The notes: generated by a model from the sequence alone, not told the origin. A stretch of DNA of 64,000 bases from Parapedobacter defluvii (GCF_014642075.1 NZ_BMIK01000008.1:156033-220032), one strand, 5' to 3'; counted from the first letter of the stretch, positions 36,001 through 45,745 are shown. Made by a program: numbers and translations.

Positions 36001-37203
36001 AACCCCCGGTTGATGCTCGAAAAAATGAAACCGATTCGTACGCCGATCCCACCTCGACAGGCCGCTGCCATCGGTTCCGATCCATAAGGAATGGTCTTTC
36101 CCCTCGGCAAAAGAAAGAATGAAGTTTTTTGAGCTAGTTTTCCCTTCGGGGGTATGGTGCCGGATTATCCCGAATTTCTGCGCCTGCGGATCAATGATAT
36201 TGACCCCGCCCCGGAGGGTACCAATCCATTGGCGGGATTGATGATCTTCATAAACTGCAAAAACGGCCTTACTGGAAAGGGGACCGCCATCATCGTGCCC
36301 AAGCAAATACCTGAACCGTTGCCTTGTTAGGTCGATGATGGTAATTCCTCCGCCATCTGTACACACCCACATTTCATTTTCCTTCGTTTTATGCAGCGCT
36401 GTGACACGGTTGTGGGATAATCCGGTTTGTTCAGTGTAATGTGTGAGCTGCTCCGATACAGGGTTGTAGCGGAATAAGCCTTGTTCGGTACCCACCCAGA
36501 TATCGCCGCTTGCCGAGGCCTGTATGCACCGTGCCGACTGCACCACATCGGTTTTTACACGGACTACTCTATTTTTTTTATCATAATAACAAATGCCGAC
36601 ATCTTTAACGACCAGCCACAGGCGATTTCTGAAATCTGTCTCCACTCCCCGTACGTGATAATTGGTTGTGCGGTGTCCGGGAAGGGCCAACGGGATGGAA
36701 GTTCCGATGGGATCGGCTCCTGAATAGGCCTCGATAGCCAGCAGCCCGCGTTTTTCACTTGCGGCAAAGAGGGAGCCTTCTGCATCGATCGCCAAGCCAT
36801 TTATGGCAAAGTCAATTGACCGCGTTCCAGCTTTGTCCTGATGGAGGCGCAGGTGCCTGAAAGTCTGATCGTTATAATCAAGCACCGCTGCGCCGATTTT
36901 GGTCGCTACCCAGATCCTTCCGGTTGTATCCTCCATAATATCGGTGATCCGGTTGTCAGGAAGAGAAGTCTCCTGTCCCGGACGGTTCCGATACGTTTTG
37001 AATTGGTAACCATCGTAACGGTTTAATCCGTCAAATGTGCCAAACCACATAAAGCCCATCCGATCCTGATAGATATCAGTGACGTAATTGTTAGATAGCC
37101 CTTGTTCAATACCCAGATATTTTACCTGACCGTTAATTGTTGACGAGACGTTTAAATAGGTACAAGTCCACAAAATCATCAGAATCACGTTCTTTTTTAT
37201 CAT
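33094..37203 (-). CDS. Hybrid two-component system sensor/regulator (HTCS)
   Basis: A 1369-residue one-protein signalling system. The periplasmic half is two beta-propellers of Reg_prop repeats (MWFGTFDGLNRYDG, LWVGTYGGGINRWDA and others), followed by a Y_Y_Y domain and one transmembrane helix near 780 (WAYGLYALLGLSAVYAYIV). The cytoplasmic part has a HisKA domain with phospho-His836 in AHEFRTP, an ATPase domain (NLISNAIKFT, DTGCGVPPQIGD), a receiver with Asp1149 in VISDVVMDG, and an AraC helix-turn-helix at the C-terminus. Such proteins bind an oligosaccharide in the periplasm and activate the linked Sus genes. It is divergent from the SusC at 37394. Confidence 0.96.
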   Translation of the reverse strand: MIKKNVILMILWTCTYLNVSSTINGQVKYLGIEQGLSNNYVTDIYQDRMGFMWFGTFDGLNRYDGYQFKTYRNRPGQETSLPDNRITDIMEDTTGRIWVATKIGAAVLDYNDQTFRHLRLHQDKAGTRSIDFAINGLAIDAEGSLFAASEKRGLLAIEAYSGADPIGTSIPLALPGHRTTNYHVRGVETDFRNRLWLVVKDVGICYYDKKNRVVRVKTDVVQSARCIQASASGDIWVGTEQGLFRYNPVSEQLTHYTEQTGLSHNRVTALHKTKENEMWVCTDGGGITIIDLTRQRFRYLLGHDDGGPLSSKAVFAVYEDHQSRQWIGTLRGGVNIIDPQAQKFGIIRHHTPEGKTSSKNFILSFAEGKDHSLWIGTDGSGLSRWDRRTNRFHFFEHQPGVPGTLTSNFVTSVLQDQQGQLWVGTYGGGINRWDAKNRRFIPYPCFHPQKGSEYPNIWQLLEDSKGRIWAATLDGGGLFVLNREHGRFEPVNAGITNALCLIEDADDTFWVGSYAELIHLDLARGRATRYPMGNPVRCIRRNDQQQLWIGTEGGGLLLFNKNTGDFKRYTESEGLPSNVVLQLADDHHGNLWLSTYNGIAKFSPAEGRFQNFYESDGLQSNQFSYNAALELQSGELVFGGIDGFNIFYPDSVVIEPLAPKIVITDIRAGTKPLHDYSVSATPTTAAAVEKLVLPYDDASLSVGFAALEYSFPDKINYAFYLEGWDKDWNHVERQRNAYYSNLREGSYRLRIRSTDANGVWNSEERVLAIEVLPPWWRTYWAYGLYALLGLSAVYAYIVYDRRQTRLTYQVEWSRMEVAKERELSEQKLAFFTHIAHEFRTPLSLIVNPVKDILYGNNKAVDIEGLTLVYRNAKRLLSLVDKLLLFQKAESQSDDLRLVKLDLKHLVHEVFLCFKQHADSRSLDYRFHCAAENVYLFGDREKLEICLFNLISNAIKFTPEQGTVTVKLLERDHYIEITVSDTGCGVPPQIGDALFDRFYRDRLGNKQSVSGFGIGLFLVKKFVKSHHGTVSYVSRENRGSEFTLRLLKGKEHFKGHLLLEDLGEHSMFLEELTEEPPQKMDEADSPATNSPDYAPLPDEQPVMLVADDNLQIRQYIAKIFKKDFSVYTVGNGREALEFIKKHEPDIVISDVVMDGMSGIDLCTCIKQDPALSHIPLILLTASTSKDVKLKGIEGGADDYITKPFDNTLLIARVANLLTSRSQLQAYFYNEITLQSNPHNISKEYSDFLQRCISIVERQLDNTDFTVKSLAEEIGMSHSNLYKRIKSISGKSANEFIRFIRLRTVAKLLVESGCTIREAAFAAGFNDIKYFREQFSKLFGMKPSDYKRKYGKTKKNPLAEPLKTKNSFANT

Positions 37204-37329
37204 AATCGATCACGAGTGATGATATAATTGGAATCATAAATATCGAAAAACAAAATCGTTTCACCAAACTTTGCATGCATTTGTTCGGATTAAGAATTTG
37301 CCCCCCTTTTTTGGCGAGAATCCCCCTTA

Positions 37330-37357
37330 TTTGATTCGTCCAAACCATCGATACTTG
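37330..37357 (+). promoter_or_regulatory. Candidate promoter of the second SusC/SusD operon
   Basis: TTTG (37330-37333) is followed after 18 bases by TACTTG (37352-37357), a partial match to TAnnTTTG. The leader to the SusC ATG is about 30 bases. A weak core would suit an activator-dependent promoter. Confidence 0.35.
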
Positions 37358-37393
37358 TCCCTACCTAGTTAAAACAATTAAAAACCAATTTGT

Positions 37394-40300
37394 ATGCATC
37401 TCAAACACACTATTAATGCAGTGATTGGTGGAATGATTCTCAGCGGAACCGGTATCACACCGATACTGGCCGCTGGGCATCCGTTCCATCCACCGGTGAT
37501 GGGCGTGGAAAGCCCACATCCCGGTGCGAAACAGCAGTCGACGGTTGTCGGTATCGTTACGTCTTCATCCGATGGGTTACGCCTAGCGGGTGTCAGTGTC
37601 TCTATCAAAGGGACCAGCCAAGGGGTAAGTACCGATGAGGAAGGGCGTTATGCCATCGAAAATGTTCCGACAGGCGCCGTGCTGGTATTTTCGATGGTCG
37701 GTTACACCACGAAAGAGGAAACAGTCGGTAACCGTAACATGATTGACGTAATTCTCGAACCGACAACGTCAGATCTGGAGGAAGTGGTGGTCGTGGGGTA
37801 TGGTACCCAACGTCGGGAAACCATCACAGGATCGGTGGCCTCGGTAAAAAGCGCGGAATTGATGAAATCGCCAACGGTAAACGTATCGAACGCTTTGGCC
37901 GGGCGATTACCGGGTGTGGTGGCTACCCAATCGAGTGCCGAACCGGGCTACGATGGCGCATCCATCCGGATACGCGGTACCAACACGCTGGGCAACAGCG
38001 GCCCCTTGATTGTCATCGATGGCATTCCCGCACGTGCCGGTGGATTTGAGCGGATCAGTCCGGCAGACATCGACAATATTTCGGTACTAAAGGATGCGTC
38101 TGCAGCTATTTACGGAGCACGTGCAGCCAACGGGGTAATCCTCATCACGACCAAGCGGGGCAAAACGGGGAAGCCCTCGCTTTCGTACACTTTTAATCAG
38201 GCATTCTCACAGCCGACGGTCATTCCGGAACTTGCCGATGCGGTACAGTATTCCGAGATGCGTAACGAACTGGAGATTTTCAAACTGCCGGTAGACGAAT
38301 GGGCGGCCGCTCAGGCCGCATTCAGGGAATCGGGGTCGTACACACGGAACGATGGTTCGGTATTGACGGCCCCCGCCTCCCCGGAAGATATGCGGCTATA
38401 TGCCGATGGATCAGACCCCTGGGGGCATCCCAATACCGATTGGTATGGCGCGGCACTGAAAAACTGGTCGCCGCAGTCCCAGCACAACCTGCAGATCAGC
38501 GGTGGTACAGAGGATATCAAATACCTGACCTCTATTGGCTACCAGACTCAGGATGCCTATTATAAAAAATCGGCGACGGGTTATGAGCAATACGATGTGC
38601 GGATAAATCTGGACGCTAATATCAATAAATATATCAGTACGAAAATCGGTTTACTGGGCAGACAGGAAGATCGTCATTTTCCCACAAAATCGGCGGCAAC
38701 CATTTTCCGTATGCTGATGCGCGGCATTCCCACCGAGCCTGCATTCTGGCCTAACGGTATGCCGGGGCCGGATATTGAATACGGCGAAAATCCCGTGGTA
38801 ATTACCACCGACCAGACGGGATACGATCGCGATAAACGGTACTATTTCCAAACCAACGGGCAGGTAGACATCACCATCCCCTGGGTGGAGGGGCTGAAGT
38901 TCAGCGGTACAGCGTCGGTAGACAAGTATATTAAAAAGACCAAGCGCTGGGAAATTCCCTGGTACCTGTATACTTGGCAGGGCGACTATGAAGATGACGG
39001 TGTAACGCCGCTACTGGTACGTGGACAGCGCGGTCCGGCTGATCCGCGGCTTACCCAAGGGGATGAAGATCAGTTGAATGTATTGCTGGGTGGGGTATTG
39101 ACGTATGACCGGACTTTCGGCGATCATACGTTGAACCTGCTGGCCGGTGTAAACCGGGAAACCATCCGGAATGATAACTTCAATGCGTTCCGCCGCTACT
39201 TCATCTCCACAAGCATTGATTACCTATTTGCCGGGGGCGAAGCGGAAAAGAATAACGGAGGAGGGGCATGGGAGCGTGCACGGCTTAACTACTTCGGCCG
39301 GGTAGGTTATAATTTCCGGAGTAAATACATTGCCGAGTTCCTTTGGCGGTATGACGGGTCCTATATGTTCCCGGAAAGCAGCCGGTACGGGTTTTTCCCC
39401 GGTGTCATGGCCGGGTGGATGATTTCCGAAGAAAATTTCTGGAAAGACGGCGTACCCTTTGTCAACTACCTGAAATTACGGGGTTCATACGGTCAAATGG
39501 GGAATGACAACATCGAATACGACGGTACGTTGCAGGAGTACCAGTATTTTTCCACCTATGGTTTCGGAACCTACATTGTCGGCAACGAACTGGTGAAGTC
39601 ACTTTACGAAAGCCGGGTACCCAATTCGTTTATTACATGGGAAGTTGCCAATAACTACAACATTGGTCTCGATGGGCAACTGATGGACAACAAGTTCAAC
39701 TTTACGGTAGAATGGTTCAAGAACCGGCGGGAGAGTATTCTTTGGCGCCGGAATGCGTCCATCCCGCAGACAACGGGCATGACTCTGCCTGCCGAAAATA
39801 TCGGCATTGTTGAAAATGGCGGTTGGGATTTTGCGGTTGGTTATACAGATCAGTTCGGCGATCTGAGCCTGACCGTGGGCTTAAATGGCGGTTACGCGAA
39901 GAACAAAATCATTTTCTGGGATGAAGCACCGGGTGCGCCGGAATGGCAGCAGTCGACGGGACGCACCATCAATTCGGGGTTATATTACATTTACGACGGC
40001 GTGTTCCGCGATGAAGCTGAGATTGCGGCAAACACCCTCGATTATTCATCCGTTACCAATTCGCTGCGGCCCGGTGACATGAGGTTTGTCGATTATAATA
40101 ACGATGGTAAGATTACGTCGGACGACCGTGTGCGGCGTGATAAAAACACAATACCTACGTTTCAGGGCGGATTGAATATCGGACTTCAATATAAGGGATT
40201 CGATCTGACCCTACTCTTTCAAGGAGCAGCAGGCGGGGAGCTGCGCGTTGGTACGGACGAATCCGGCGCCATCGGCAACTTCCTGGTTGATTTTTACAAA

Positions 40301-40618
40301 AACCGCTGGCGTGTGGATGCACCCAGCAGCGAACATCCACGCATTGCCGACCGGAGCGACCAATATTATTCATCGGGTAATACATACTGGTTACGAAGCA
40401 CCGATTATGTCCGCTTGAAGAACCTTGAATTGGGGTATACCTTCCCGAACCGTTGGATGGAACAGGCCGGAATCAGTAACCTGCGGATCTATGTAAGTGG
40501 ATTCAATTTGCTGACATGGGATGAAACTGGGGTTTTTGATCCGGAATCAATCAACCAAACGGGACAATATTATCCCCAGGCACGCTTGTTAAATACCGGT
40601 ATCGCTGTTACATTTTAA
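37394..40618 (+). CDS. SusC/RagA TonB-dependent transporter
   Basis: A 1074-residue outer-membrane transporter. The signal peptide (about 1-27) is followed by a carboxypeptidase-regulatory-like domain (VVGIVTSSSDGLRLAGVSVS), the DLEEVVVVGYGTQRR lead-in, the plug motif IYGARAANGVILITTKRG, and the barrel ending LLNTGIAVTF. Unlike the transporter at 12332 it has no STN domain, which fits control by the divergent two-component hybrid rather than by sigma/FecR. Its SusD follows after 13 bases. Confidence 0.96.
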   Translation: MHLKHTINAVIGGMILSGTGITPILAAGHPFHPPVMGVESPHPGAKQQSTVVGIVTSSSDGLRLAGVSVSIKGTSQGVSTDEEGRYAIENVPTGAVLVFSMVGYTTKEETVGNRNMIDVILEPTTSDLEEVVVVGYGTQRRETITGSVASVKSAELMKSPTVNVSNALAGRLPGVVATQSSAEPGYDGASIRIRGTNTLGNSGPLIVIDGIPARAGGFERISPADIDNISVLKDASAAIYGARAANGVILITTKRGKTGKPSLSYTFNQAFSQPTVIPELADAVQYSEMRNELEIFKLPVDEWAAAQAAFRESGSYTRNDGSVLTAPASPEDMRLYADGSDPWGHPNTDWYGAALKNWSPQSQHNLQISGGTEDIKYLTSIGYQTQDAYYKKSATGYEQYDVRINLDANINKYISTKIGLLGRQEDRHFPTKSAATIFRMLMRGIPTEPAFWPNGMPGPDIEYGENPVVITTDQTGYDRDKRYYFQTNGQVDITIPWVEGLKFSGTASVDKYIKKTKRWEIPWYLYTWQGDYEDDGVTPLLVRGQRGPADPRLTQGDEDQLNVLLGGVLTYDRTFGDHTLNLLAGVNRETIRNDNFNAFRRYFISTSIDYLFAGGEAEKNNGGGAWERARLNYFGRVGYNFRSKYIAEFLWRYDGSYMFPESSRYGFFPGVMAGWMISEENFWKDGVPFVNYLKLRGSYGQMGNDNIEYDGTLQEYQYFSTYGFGTYIVGNELVKSLYESRVPNSFITWEVANNYNIGLDGQLMDNKFNFTVEWFKNRRESILWRRNASIPQTTGMTLPAENIGIVENGGWDFAVGYTDQFGDLSLTVGLNGGYAKNKIIFWDEAPGAPEWQQSTGRTINSGLYYIYDGVFRDEAEIAANTLDYSSVTNSLRPGDMRFVDYNNDGKITSDDRVRRDKNTIPTFQGGLNIGLQYKGFDLTLLFQGAAGGELRVGTDESGAIGNFLVDFYKNRWRVDAPSSEHPRIADRSDQYYSSGNTYWLRSTDYVRLKNLELGYTFPNRWMEQAGISNLRIYVSGFNLLTWDETGVFDPESINQTGQYYPQARLLNTGIAVTF

Positions 40619-40631
40619 ACCCAAAAAAGAG

Positions 40632-42527
40632 ATGAAACGATTCAAAAAATATCAAGTATTGGTACAGTGTCTATGGGTAATAGCGATCTGTACGGTAGCT
40701 TGCAACGATGATTTTGTAAGTACCAAACCATTGGGCGAAGTATCCGATGAAGCTGCTTGGCAAGACGCTGGACTGGCTGAGGCTTTTGTCACGGAGATCT
40801 ACAATGGCTTCGGACAGGGCGGATTTGATGAAGAGATGCTGGCCTCGTTGTCCGATGAGGCGATGTTTACCCACCCGGGCCGGGGTATCAATGTGATTAC
40901 GGAGGCACGGTCAAACGATGCCGACCAGGGATGGAACAGCCAGATCAGCGGAGGAACCCACAATTGGGGCAATCTGTATCGCCGGATCCGCGCGACCAAC
41001 GTGGCAATTGAGAGACTGGCGGAGCCGGAATTCGACAATTCGTCGGGTATTGCAGACCGATTAAGGGGAGAAGCATTGTTCCTGCGCGCGTTTTTTTATA
41101 CCGAACTGTTGCGGTATTACGGTGCCGTTCCGCTGGTTGATCATGTTTATGGGCTGGAAGATGACGATTATACCATTGCCCGCAGTACTTTCGAAGAACA
41201 GGTGGAGTTTATCGTATCAGACTGTGATCAGGCGGCGGAATTGCTGACCGATGCGCCGGTTGTGGACGGCCGCGCTTCTTCGGCTGCAGCGCTTGCATTA
41301 AAAGCCCGGGTACTGACCAAAGCAGCCAGCGATCTCCATGACATTCCTACGGCTTCGGCGAACTCTGAAGTGATCAGTGGGTATGTAAACCCTGAATACC
41401 TAGGGTATGTCAGCGGCAATCAAACCGCGCGGTGGCAACGGGCTAAAGAGGCAGCTAAAGCCGTGCTGGACGCATACGGTCCCGGTTATATGATGGATCT
41501 AACCGAGCCGGTTACGCCCGAAGAGGGTACGGAGAATTACCTGTCGATTTCAATGGGCGGTGGCAGCAGTGCGGTATCGGCCAATGGGAAAGCCGATCTG
41601 ATACTGGGTCGGTTCTTTATCGACCTGAAAGACGAAGGTGGCAACTATGTGGGCCGGAACAACGGTCCCAATGGATACCACAATTGGGCCGGAAACACGC
41701 CTATACAGCAATTGGTCGATGACTATACGATGGCAGACGGCACCGCGTTCAACTGGAATAATCCGGCGCATGCTGCGATGCCTTATCAAAATCGGGATCC
41801 GCGTTTTTATGCGACTATTTTATACGACGGTGCCGACTGGAAACCCCGTACAACCGATGTGGCGGGCCGTGATCCGGCCAATCAGATCCAAACCGGACAA
41901 TATGAAATTATGCAGGGAGGAAATAAGGTGATCCACTATGGGCTGGATACCCGAAACAGTCCGGTAGAAGATTGGAACGGCAGCCATACGGGGTATTATA
42001 TGCGTAAGTTCATTGATCCCGATCCTGCGGTGGTCGATCAGAATACGAGGCAATTCATTCCCTGGCCCGTGCTGCGGTTTACGGAGGTGGTGTTAAACTA
42101 TGTAGAGGCGTGCATCGAGCTCGGCGAAGATGCCGAGGCAAGAAACTGGCTCAACCGGATCCGCTACCGTGCAGGTATGCCAGCAATCACCGCATCGGGA
42201 GATGCGCTCAGGAACGCCTACAGGAACGAGCGGCGCATCGAATTAGCTTATGAGGAGCATCGTTTCCACGATGCCCGCCGGTGGATGATTGCAGGAGAAA
42301 CCCTTGGCAGAAAGGTGGGGATTGTGCGCATATTGGGTAGGCTGAAAGCCGGCAGCAGTGTTTCGGTGTATCGGTATGATCCCGAGAATTACACCTATAC
42401 GTATACCGTGGGCACCGTCGATCCGGGTATTGAAAACCGGCAGTGGCTGGATAAGATGTATTTTATTCCAATCCATCGCGACGAAATGAACCGGAATGAC
42501 AAGCTGGTACAGAACCCGGGCTATTAA
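40632..42527 (+). CDS. SusD/RagB-family glycan-binding lipoprotein
   Basis: A 631-residue SusD with lipobox CTVAC (Cys24). It shows RGEALFLRAFFYTELLRYYGAVPLVDHVY and the C-terminal NERRIELAYEEHRFHDARRWM block ending EMNRNDKLVQNPGY. It partners the preceding SusC. A large insert near residues 290-420 (GNYVGRNNGPNGYHNWAGNT) probably carries ligand contacts. A perfect palindromic terminator follows. Confidence 0.95.
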   Translation: MKRFKKYQVLVQCLWVIAICTVACNDDFVSTKPLGEVSDEAAWQDAGLAEAFVTEIYNGFGQGGFDEEMLASLSDEAMFTHPGRGINVITEARSNDADQGWNSQISGGTHNWGNLYRRIRATNVAIERLAEPEFDNSSGIADRLRGEALFLRAFFYTELLRYYGAVPLVDHVYGLEDDDYTIARSTFEEQVEFIVSDCDQAAELLTDAPVVDGRASSAAALALKARVLTKAASDLHDIPTASANSEVISGYVNPEYLGYVSGNQTARWQRAKEAAKAVLDAYGPGYMMDLTEPVTPEEGTENYLSISMGGGSSAVSANGKADLILGRFFIDLKDEGGNYVGRNNGPNGYHNWAGNTPIQQLVDDYTMADGTAFNWNNPAHAAMPYQNRDPRFYATILYDGADWKPRTTDVAGRDPANQIQTGQYEIMQGGNKVIHYGLDTRNSPVEDWNGSHTGYYMRKFIDPDPAVVDQNTRQFIPWPVLRFTEVVLNYVEACIELGEDAEARNWLNRIRYRAGMPAITASGDALRNAYRNERRIELAYEEHRFHDARRWMIAGETLGRKVGIVRILGRLKAGSSVSVYRYDPENYTYTYTVGTVDPGIENRQWLDKMYFIPIHRDEMNRNDKLVQNPGY

Positions 42528-42552
42528 ACAACAAGTGACTAGTTCACTGCTA

Positions 42553-42584
42553 AAAGCCTCCGATGTATACATCGGAGGCTTTTT
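42553..42584 (+). terminator. Strong terminator of the second SusC/SusD operon
   Basis: A perfect 26-base palindrome (42555-42580, with arms AGCCTCCGAT and ATCGGAGGCT) is followed by TTTT. The A run on the left arm means it may work on both strands. Confidence 0.85.
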
Positions 42585-42666
42585 CGTGTAATGTATCGTA
42601 CGTCCGATCTGTTTATTACATTTTTTTCTTAATTTAGTTGCCTAATCATTAATGGAATATCGAATT

Positions 42667-43974
42667 ATGAATACCAGCAGAAGAAAATTTTTGGGTACAA
42701 TGACAACGTTGGCAGCGACTGCAGGTGCTGCAACGGCATTTCCGGGTACCTTTTCCATCGGAACGCGGCAGCAGCCGAAAACAGTCCGGGTAGGATTGAT
42801 TGGTGCGAACGGTATGGGATGGTCCAATCTCAACTCGATGTTAAAGGTACCTGGTGTGCAGTGCACCGCACTTTGCGACGTAGACGCCAATGTGCTGAAT
42901 AAACGGGCTGAAGAATTGAAAGCACGGAATATCATCCCCCAGTTATACGCAAAACACGAAGATTTATTGGCCGATTCCAATGTGGACGCTGTGATCATCG
43001 GTACGCCGGATCACTGGCATTGCCTGATCATGGTGGATGCGTGCGCAGCAGGAAAAGATGTATACGTAGAAAAACCGCTGGGCAATTCCATCGCAGAATG
43101 CAACGCCATGGTAGCAGCTGCCACGAAGTATAACCGGGCAGTACAGGTAGGGCAATGGCAGCGCAGCCAACAGCATTTCCGTGATGCGATGGATTTTGTG
43201 CATTCGGGTAAGCTGGGTAAGATCCGTTTGGTCAAAGCGTGGGCATACCAGGGATGGATGAAAAGCATTCCTGTCAAACCCGATGGGCCGGCCCCGGAAG
43301 GCGTAGACTATACGCGTTGGTTGGGACCTGCAAAAGAGCGGTCCTTCAATCCCAACCGTTTTCATTTTGAGTTCCGCTGGTTTTGGGATTATGCCGGGGG
43401 GTTAATGACCGACTGGGGCGTACATATGCTGGATTTTGCATTGATCGGCATGAAAGCAACTACTCCGAAATCCATTATGGCCACGGGCGGCAAATTCGCC
43501 TACCCGGACGATGCGGCTGAAACACCGGATACACTGACCACGGTATATGAGTTTGATGATTTTACGGTACAGTGGGAACATGCGAACGGTATAGATGGAG
43601 GTCCCTATGGACGTAATCACGGAGTGGCTTTCATCGGTAATTTCGGTACGTTGGTGGTAGATCGCGGAGGTTGGGAAGTGATCCCCGAGGGTAAACGGAT
43701 GGAAGCAGTGCCTTTTCAGAAAAGTCAGGACAATGGATTGGATCTGCATACGGCCAATTTCATTGACGTGGTGCGCTCCCGGCAATTGGAAGCGTTAAAC
43801 GCACCTGTTTCTGCGGGGGCACACATCGCGATTTTTTCGCAAATGGGCAACATCGCGTACCGTACGGGAGAAAAAATATATTGGAATGAACAGAAAGGGC
43901 GCTTCAGTAGCGATGCAGCAAATAAATTGCTGGCTGCTGAATACCATAATGGATATCGGATTCCGAACGTATGA
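42667..43974 (+). CDS. Exported Gfo/Idh/MocA-family oxidoreductase
   Basis: A 435-residue oxidoreductase. The ATG at 42667 puts the twin-arginine motif SRRKFLGT at residues 4-11; an ATG at 42652 is possible but offers no better leader. The Rossmann motif is GLIGANGMGWSN (43-54) and EKP is at 135-137. The C-terminal domain has FRWFWDYAGGLMTDWGVHMLD. It lies behind the terminator of the SusC/SusD operon, so it has its own promoter or depends on read-through. Probably acts in the periplasm on sugars from the locus; substrate unknown. Confidence 0.9.
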   Translation: MNTSRRKFLGTMTTLAATAGAATAFPGTFSIGTRQQPKTVRVGLIGANGMGWSNLNSMLKVPGVQCTALCDVDANVLNKRAEELKARNIIPQLYAKHEDLLADSNVDAVIIGTPDHWHCLIMVDACAAGKDVYVEKPLGNSIAECNAMVAAATKYNRAVQVGQWQRSQQHFRDAMDFVHSGKLGKIRLVKAWAYQGWMKSIPVKPDGPAPEGVDYTRWLGPAKERSFNPNRFHFEFRWFWDYAGGLMTDWGVHMLDFALIGMKATTPKSIMATGGKFAYPDDAAETPDTLTTVYEFDDFTVQWEHANGIDGGPYGRNHGVAFIGNFGTLVVDRGGWEVIPEGKRMEAVPFQKSQDNGLDLHTANFIDVVRSRQLEALNAPVSAGAHIAIFSQMGNIAYRTGEKIYWNEQKGRFSSDAANKLLAAEYHNGYRIPNV

Positions 43975-43980
43975 CGCGAA

Positions 43981-44490
43981 TTAATCCAGCCCTGCTTCTA
44001 CTTCCTTGGCGCTTTCCTCAACTTTTTGGGCCAATTCGGCTTTGAAGTTCAGTAGATTCTGGGCAAGTTGTTCGTTTGAGATAGCCAGTATCTGGGCTGC
44101 GAGAATGCCGGCGTTTTTTGCCGCGTTAAGCGCTACGGTGGCAACGGGTATTCCGTTGGGCATTTGCAGGATGGAAAGTACCGAATCCCAGCCATCCATG
44201 GAATTGGATGACTTAACCGGTACACCGATGACCGGTAGATGCGTGATGGAAGCAACCATTCCCGGCAGGTGAGCAGCCCCACCTGCACCGGCAATGATGA
44301 CCTTAAGACCGCGCGAAGCTGCGCTCTTGGCATAATTGAACATACGGTCCGGTGTGCGGTGAGCCGATACAATGGTTACTTCTACACGCGCACCCAATTG
44401 TTTCAATATTTCTACAGCGTCCTGCATCACGGGTAAATCTGATTTACTTCCCATAATGATGCCTACTTCCGCTAAATTATGTGTGGTCAT
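43981..44490 (-). CDS. purE: N5-carboxyaminoimidazole ribonucleotide mutase
   Basis: Converts N5-CAIR to CAIR in purine synthesis. The class I signature [17 protein letters not shown] opens the protein, with [15 protein letters not shown] and [14 protein letters not shown] later. At 169 residues it is normal. It follows purK on the same transcript with a heptamer array between them. It converges on the oxidoreductase gene with a 6-base gap. Confidence 0.97.
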   Translation of the reverse strand: MTTHNLAEVGIIMGSKSDLPVMQDAVEILKQLGARVEVTIVSAHRTPDRMFNYAKSAASRGLKVIIAGAGGAAHLPGMVASITHLPVIGVPVKSSNSMDGWDSVLSILQMPNGIPVATVALNAAKNAGILAAQILAISNEQLAQNLLNFKAELAQKVEESAKEVEAGLD

Positions 44491-44510
44491 TCGTTTCTTT
44501 GTTTTACCTT

Positions 44511-44573
44511 TTGCTCCTTACTCCTTACTCCTTACTCCTTACTCCTTGTTCCTTACTCCTTGTTCCTTACTCC
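44511..44573 (-). repeat. Nine-unit heptamer array between purK and purE
   Basis: Nine tandem 7-base units on the plus strand: TTGCTCC, four TTACTCC, TTGTTCC, TTACTCC, TTGTTCC, TTACTCC. On the transcribed strand they read GGAGTAA and GGAACAA, purine-rich like the array at 24113-24175, with the same alternating variants. The array starts 4 bases beyond the purK stop and ends 21 bases before the purE start codon. Confidence 0.92.
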
Positions 44574-44576
44574 TCC

Positions 44577-45719
44577 CTACGTCACCACCCTAATCGTTTG
44601 TTGTACACTTCTTGCAATCCGTATGGCGGTTTCACGATCCTCGTTAATGATACAAACGTGACCCATTTTCCGGAAAGGTTTGGTGTATTTTTTACCATAC
44701 AGGTGCAAATATACACCTTCCATCGCCAAGACGTCCTCAATTCCTTCGTAACGCGCCAAGCCTTCGTGTCCAGCTTCCCCAAGTAGGTTAACCATTACAG
44801 CATTGCTGCGCGTAGCTGTATTGCCCGGAGGGAGGTTAAAGATGGCCCGCAGATGCTGTGCAAATTGCGAGGTAAAATTGCCTTCTATACTTTGGTGTCC
44901 GCTGTTATGCGGACGGGGGGCAAGTTCATTTACCAGTAGTTGCCCGTCTTTGGTCAGGAATAACTCGACGGCCAATAGTCCGATGATTTGCAGATCTTCC
45001 GCAATTTTCTTGGCGAGTAACTCAGCCCGCTGTTGGATTTCGAAGGGTAGGGTAGAAGGGGAAATAAGAAACTCTACCAGATTCGCCTCGGGGTTGAACT
45101 CCATTTCCACACAGGGGAATGTAGCCACTTCTCCGTTCTCGTTGCGTGAAACGATGATCGCCAGCTCCTTTTCGAAATCAACCCATTGCTCAATGAGGCT
45201 GGGGGCTTCGAAAGCGGTTGCTACATCGGATTCCGTTACTATTTTTTTTACTCCCCGGCCATCGTATCCATCTTTGCGTAGCTTTTGGATGTAAGGCAAA
45301 GATAGGGATGCTGTGGCTAGGTTTTCTTTGGATGAAATCAGTTGGAAAGGAGCTGTGGGTATATCATTCTGCTTGAAGAATTGCTTTTGCAGCCCTTTAT
45401 CCTGTATCAAGCGGATGATGCGGGATTGCGGGTAAACCAGTACACCTTCTTCTTCCAATTTTTCCAGGGCGTCCACATTGACTTTCTCAATCTCGATGGT
45501 CAGCATATCCAGTCCTTTTCCGAATGCGTATACGGTGTCGAAATCATTCAACGCCCCATTGACAAAACGGTTGCATAGGTTCCGGCATGGCGCATGTTTA
45601 TCGGGGTCGAGGATATGGATGTTTACATTGAAATTGATAGCTTCCTGAATCAGCATGCGACCTAATTGCCCACCGCCGAGGATGCCTAACTGTAAATCGC
45701 CATAAAAGTCTTTTGCCAT
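44577..45719 (-). CDS. purK: 5-(carboxyamino)imidazole ribonucleotide synthase
   Basis: An ATP-grasp enzyme making N5-CAIR from AIR, bicarbonate and ATP, the substrate of PurE. The start at 45719 (MAKDFYGDLQLG) gives the canonical LGILGGGQLGRMLIQEA near the N-terminus; the longer frame to 45749 would overlap nuoB. The ATP-grasp core includes RKDGYDGRGVKKI, VDFEKELAIIVSRN and ELAPRPHNSGHQSIEG. Length 380. It lies 26 bases after nuoB. Confidence 0.96.
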   Translation of the reverse strand: MAKDFYGDLQLGILGGGQLGRMLIQEAINFNVNIHILDPDKHAPCRNLCNRFVNGALNDFDTVYAFGKGLDMLTIEIEKVNVDALEKLEEEGVLVYPQSRIIRLIQDKGLQKQFFKQNDIPTAPFQLISSKENLATASLSLPYIQKLRKDGYDGRGVKKIVTESDVATAFEAPSLIEQWVDFEKELAIIVSRNENGEVATFPCVEMEFNPEANLVEFLISPSTLPFEIQQRAELLAKKIAEDLQIIGLLAVELFLTKDGQLLVNELAPRPHNSGHQSIEGNFTSQFAQHLRAIFNLPPGNTATRSNAVMVNLLGEAGHEGLARYEGIEDVLAMEGVYLHLYGKKYTKPFRKMGHVCIINEDRETAIRIARSVQQTIRVVT

Positions 45720-45745
45720 ATAAGAGGTTGAAATTGTTTTAACGA

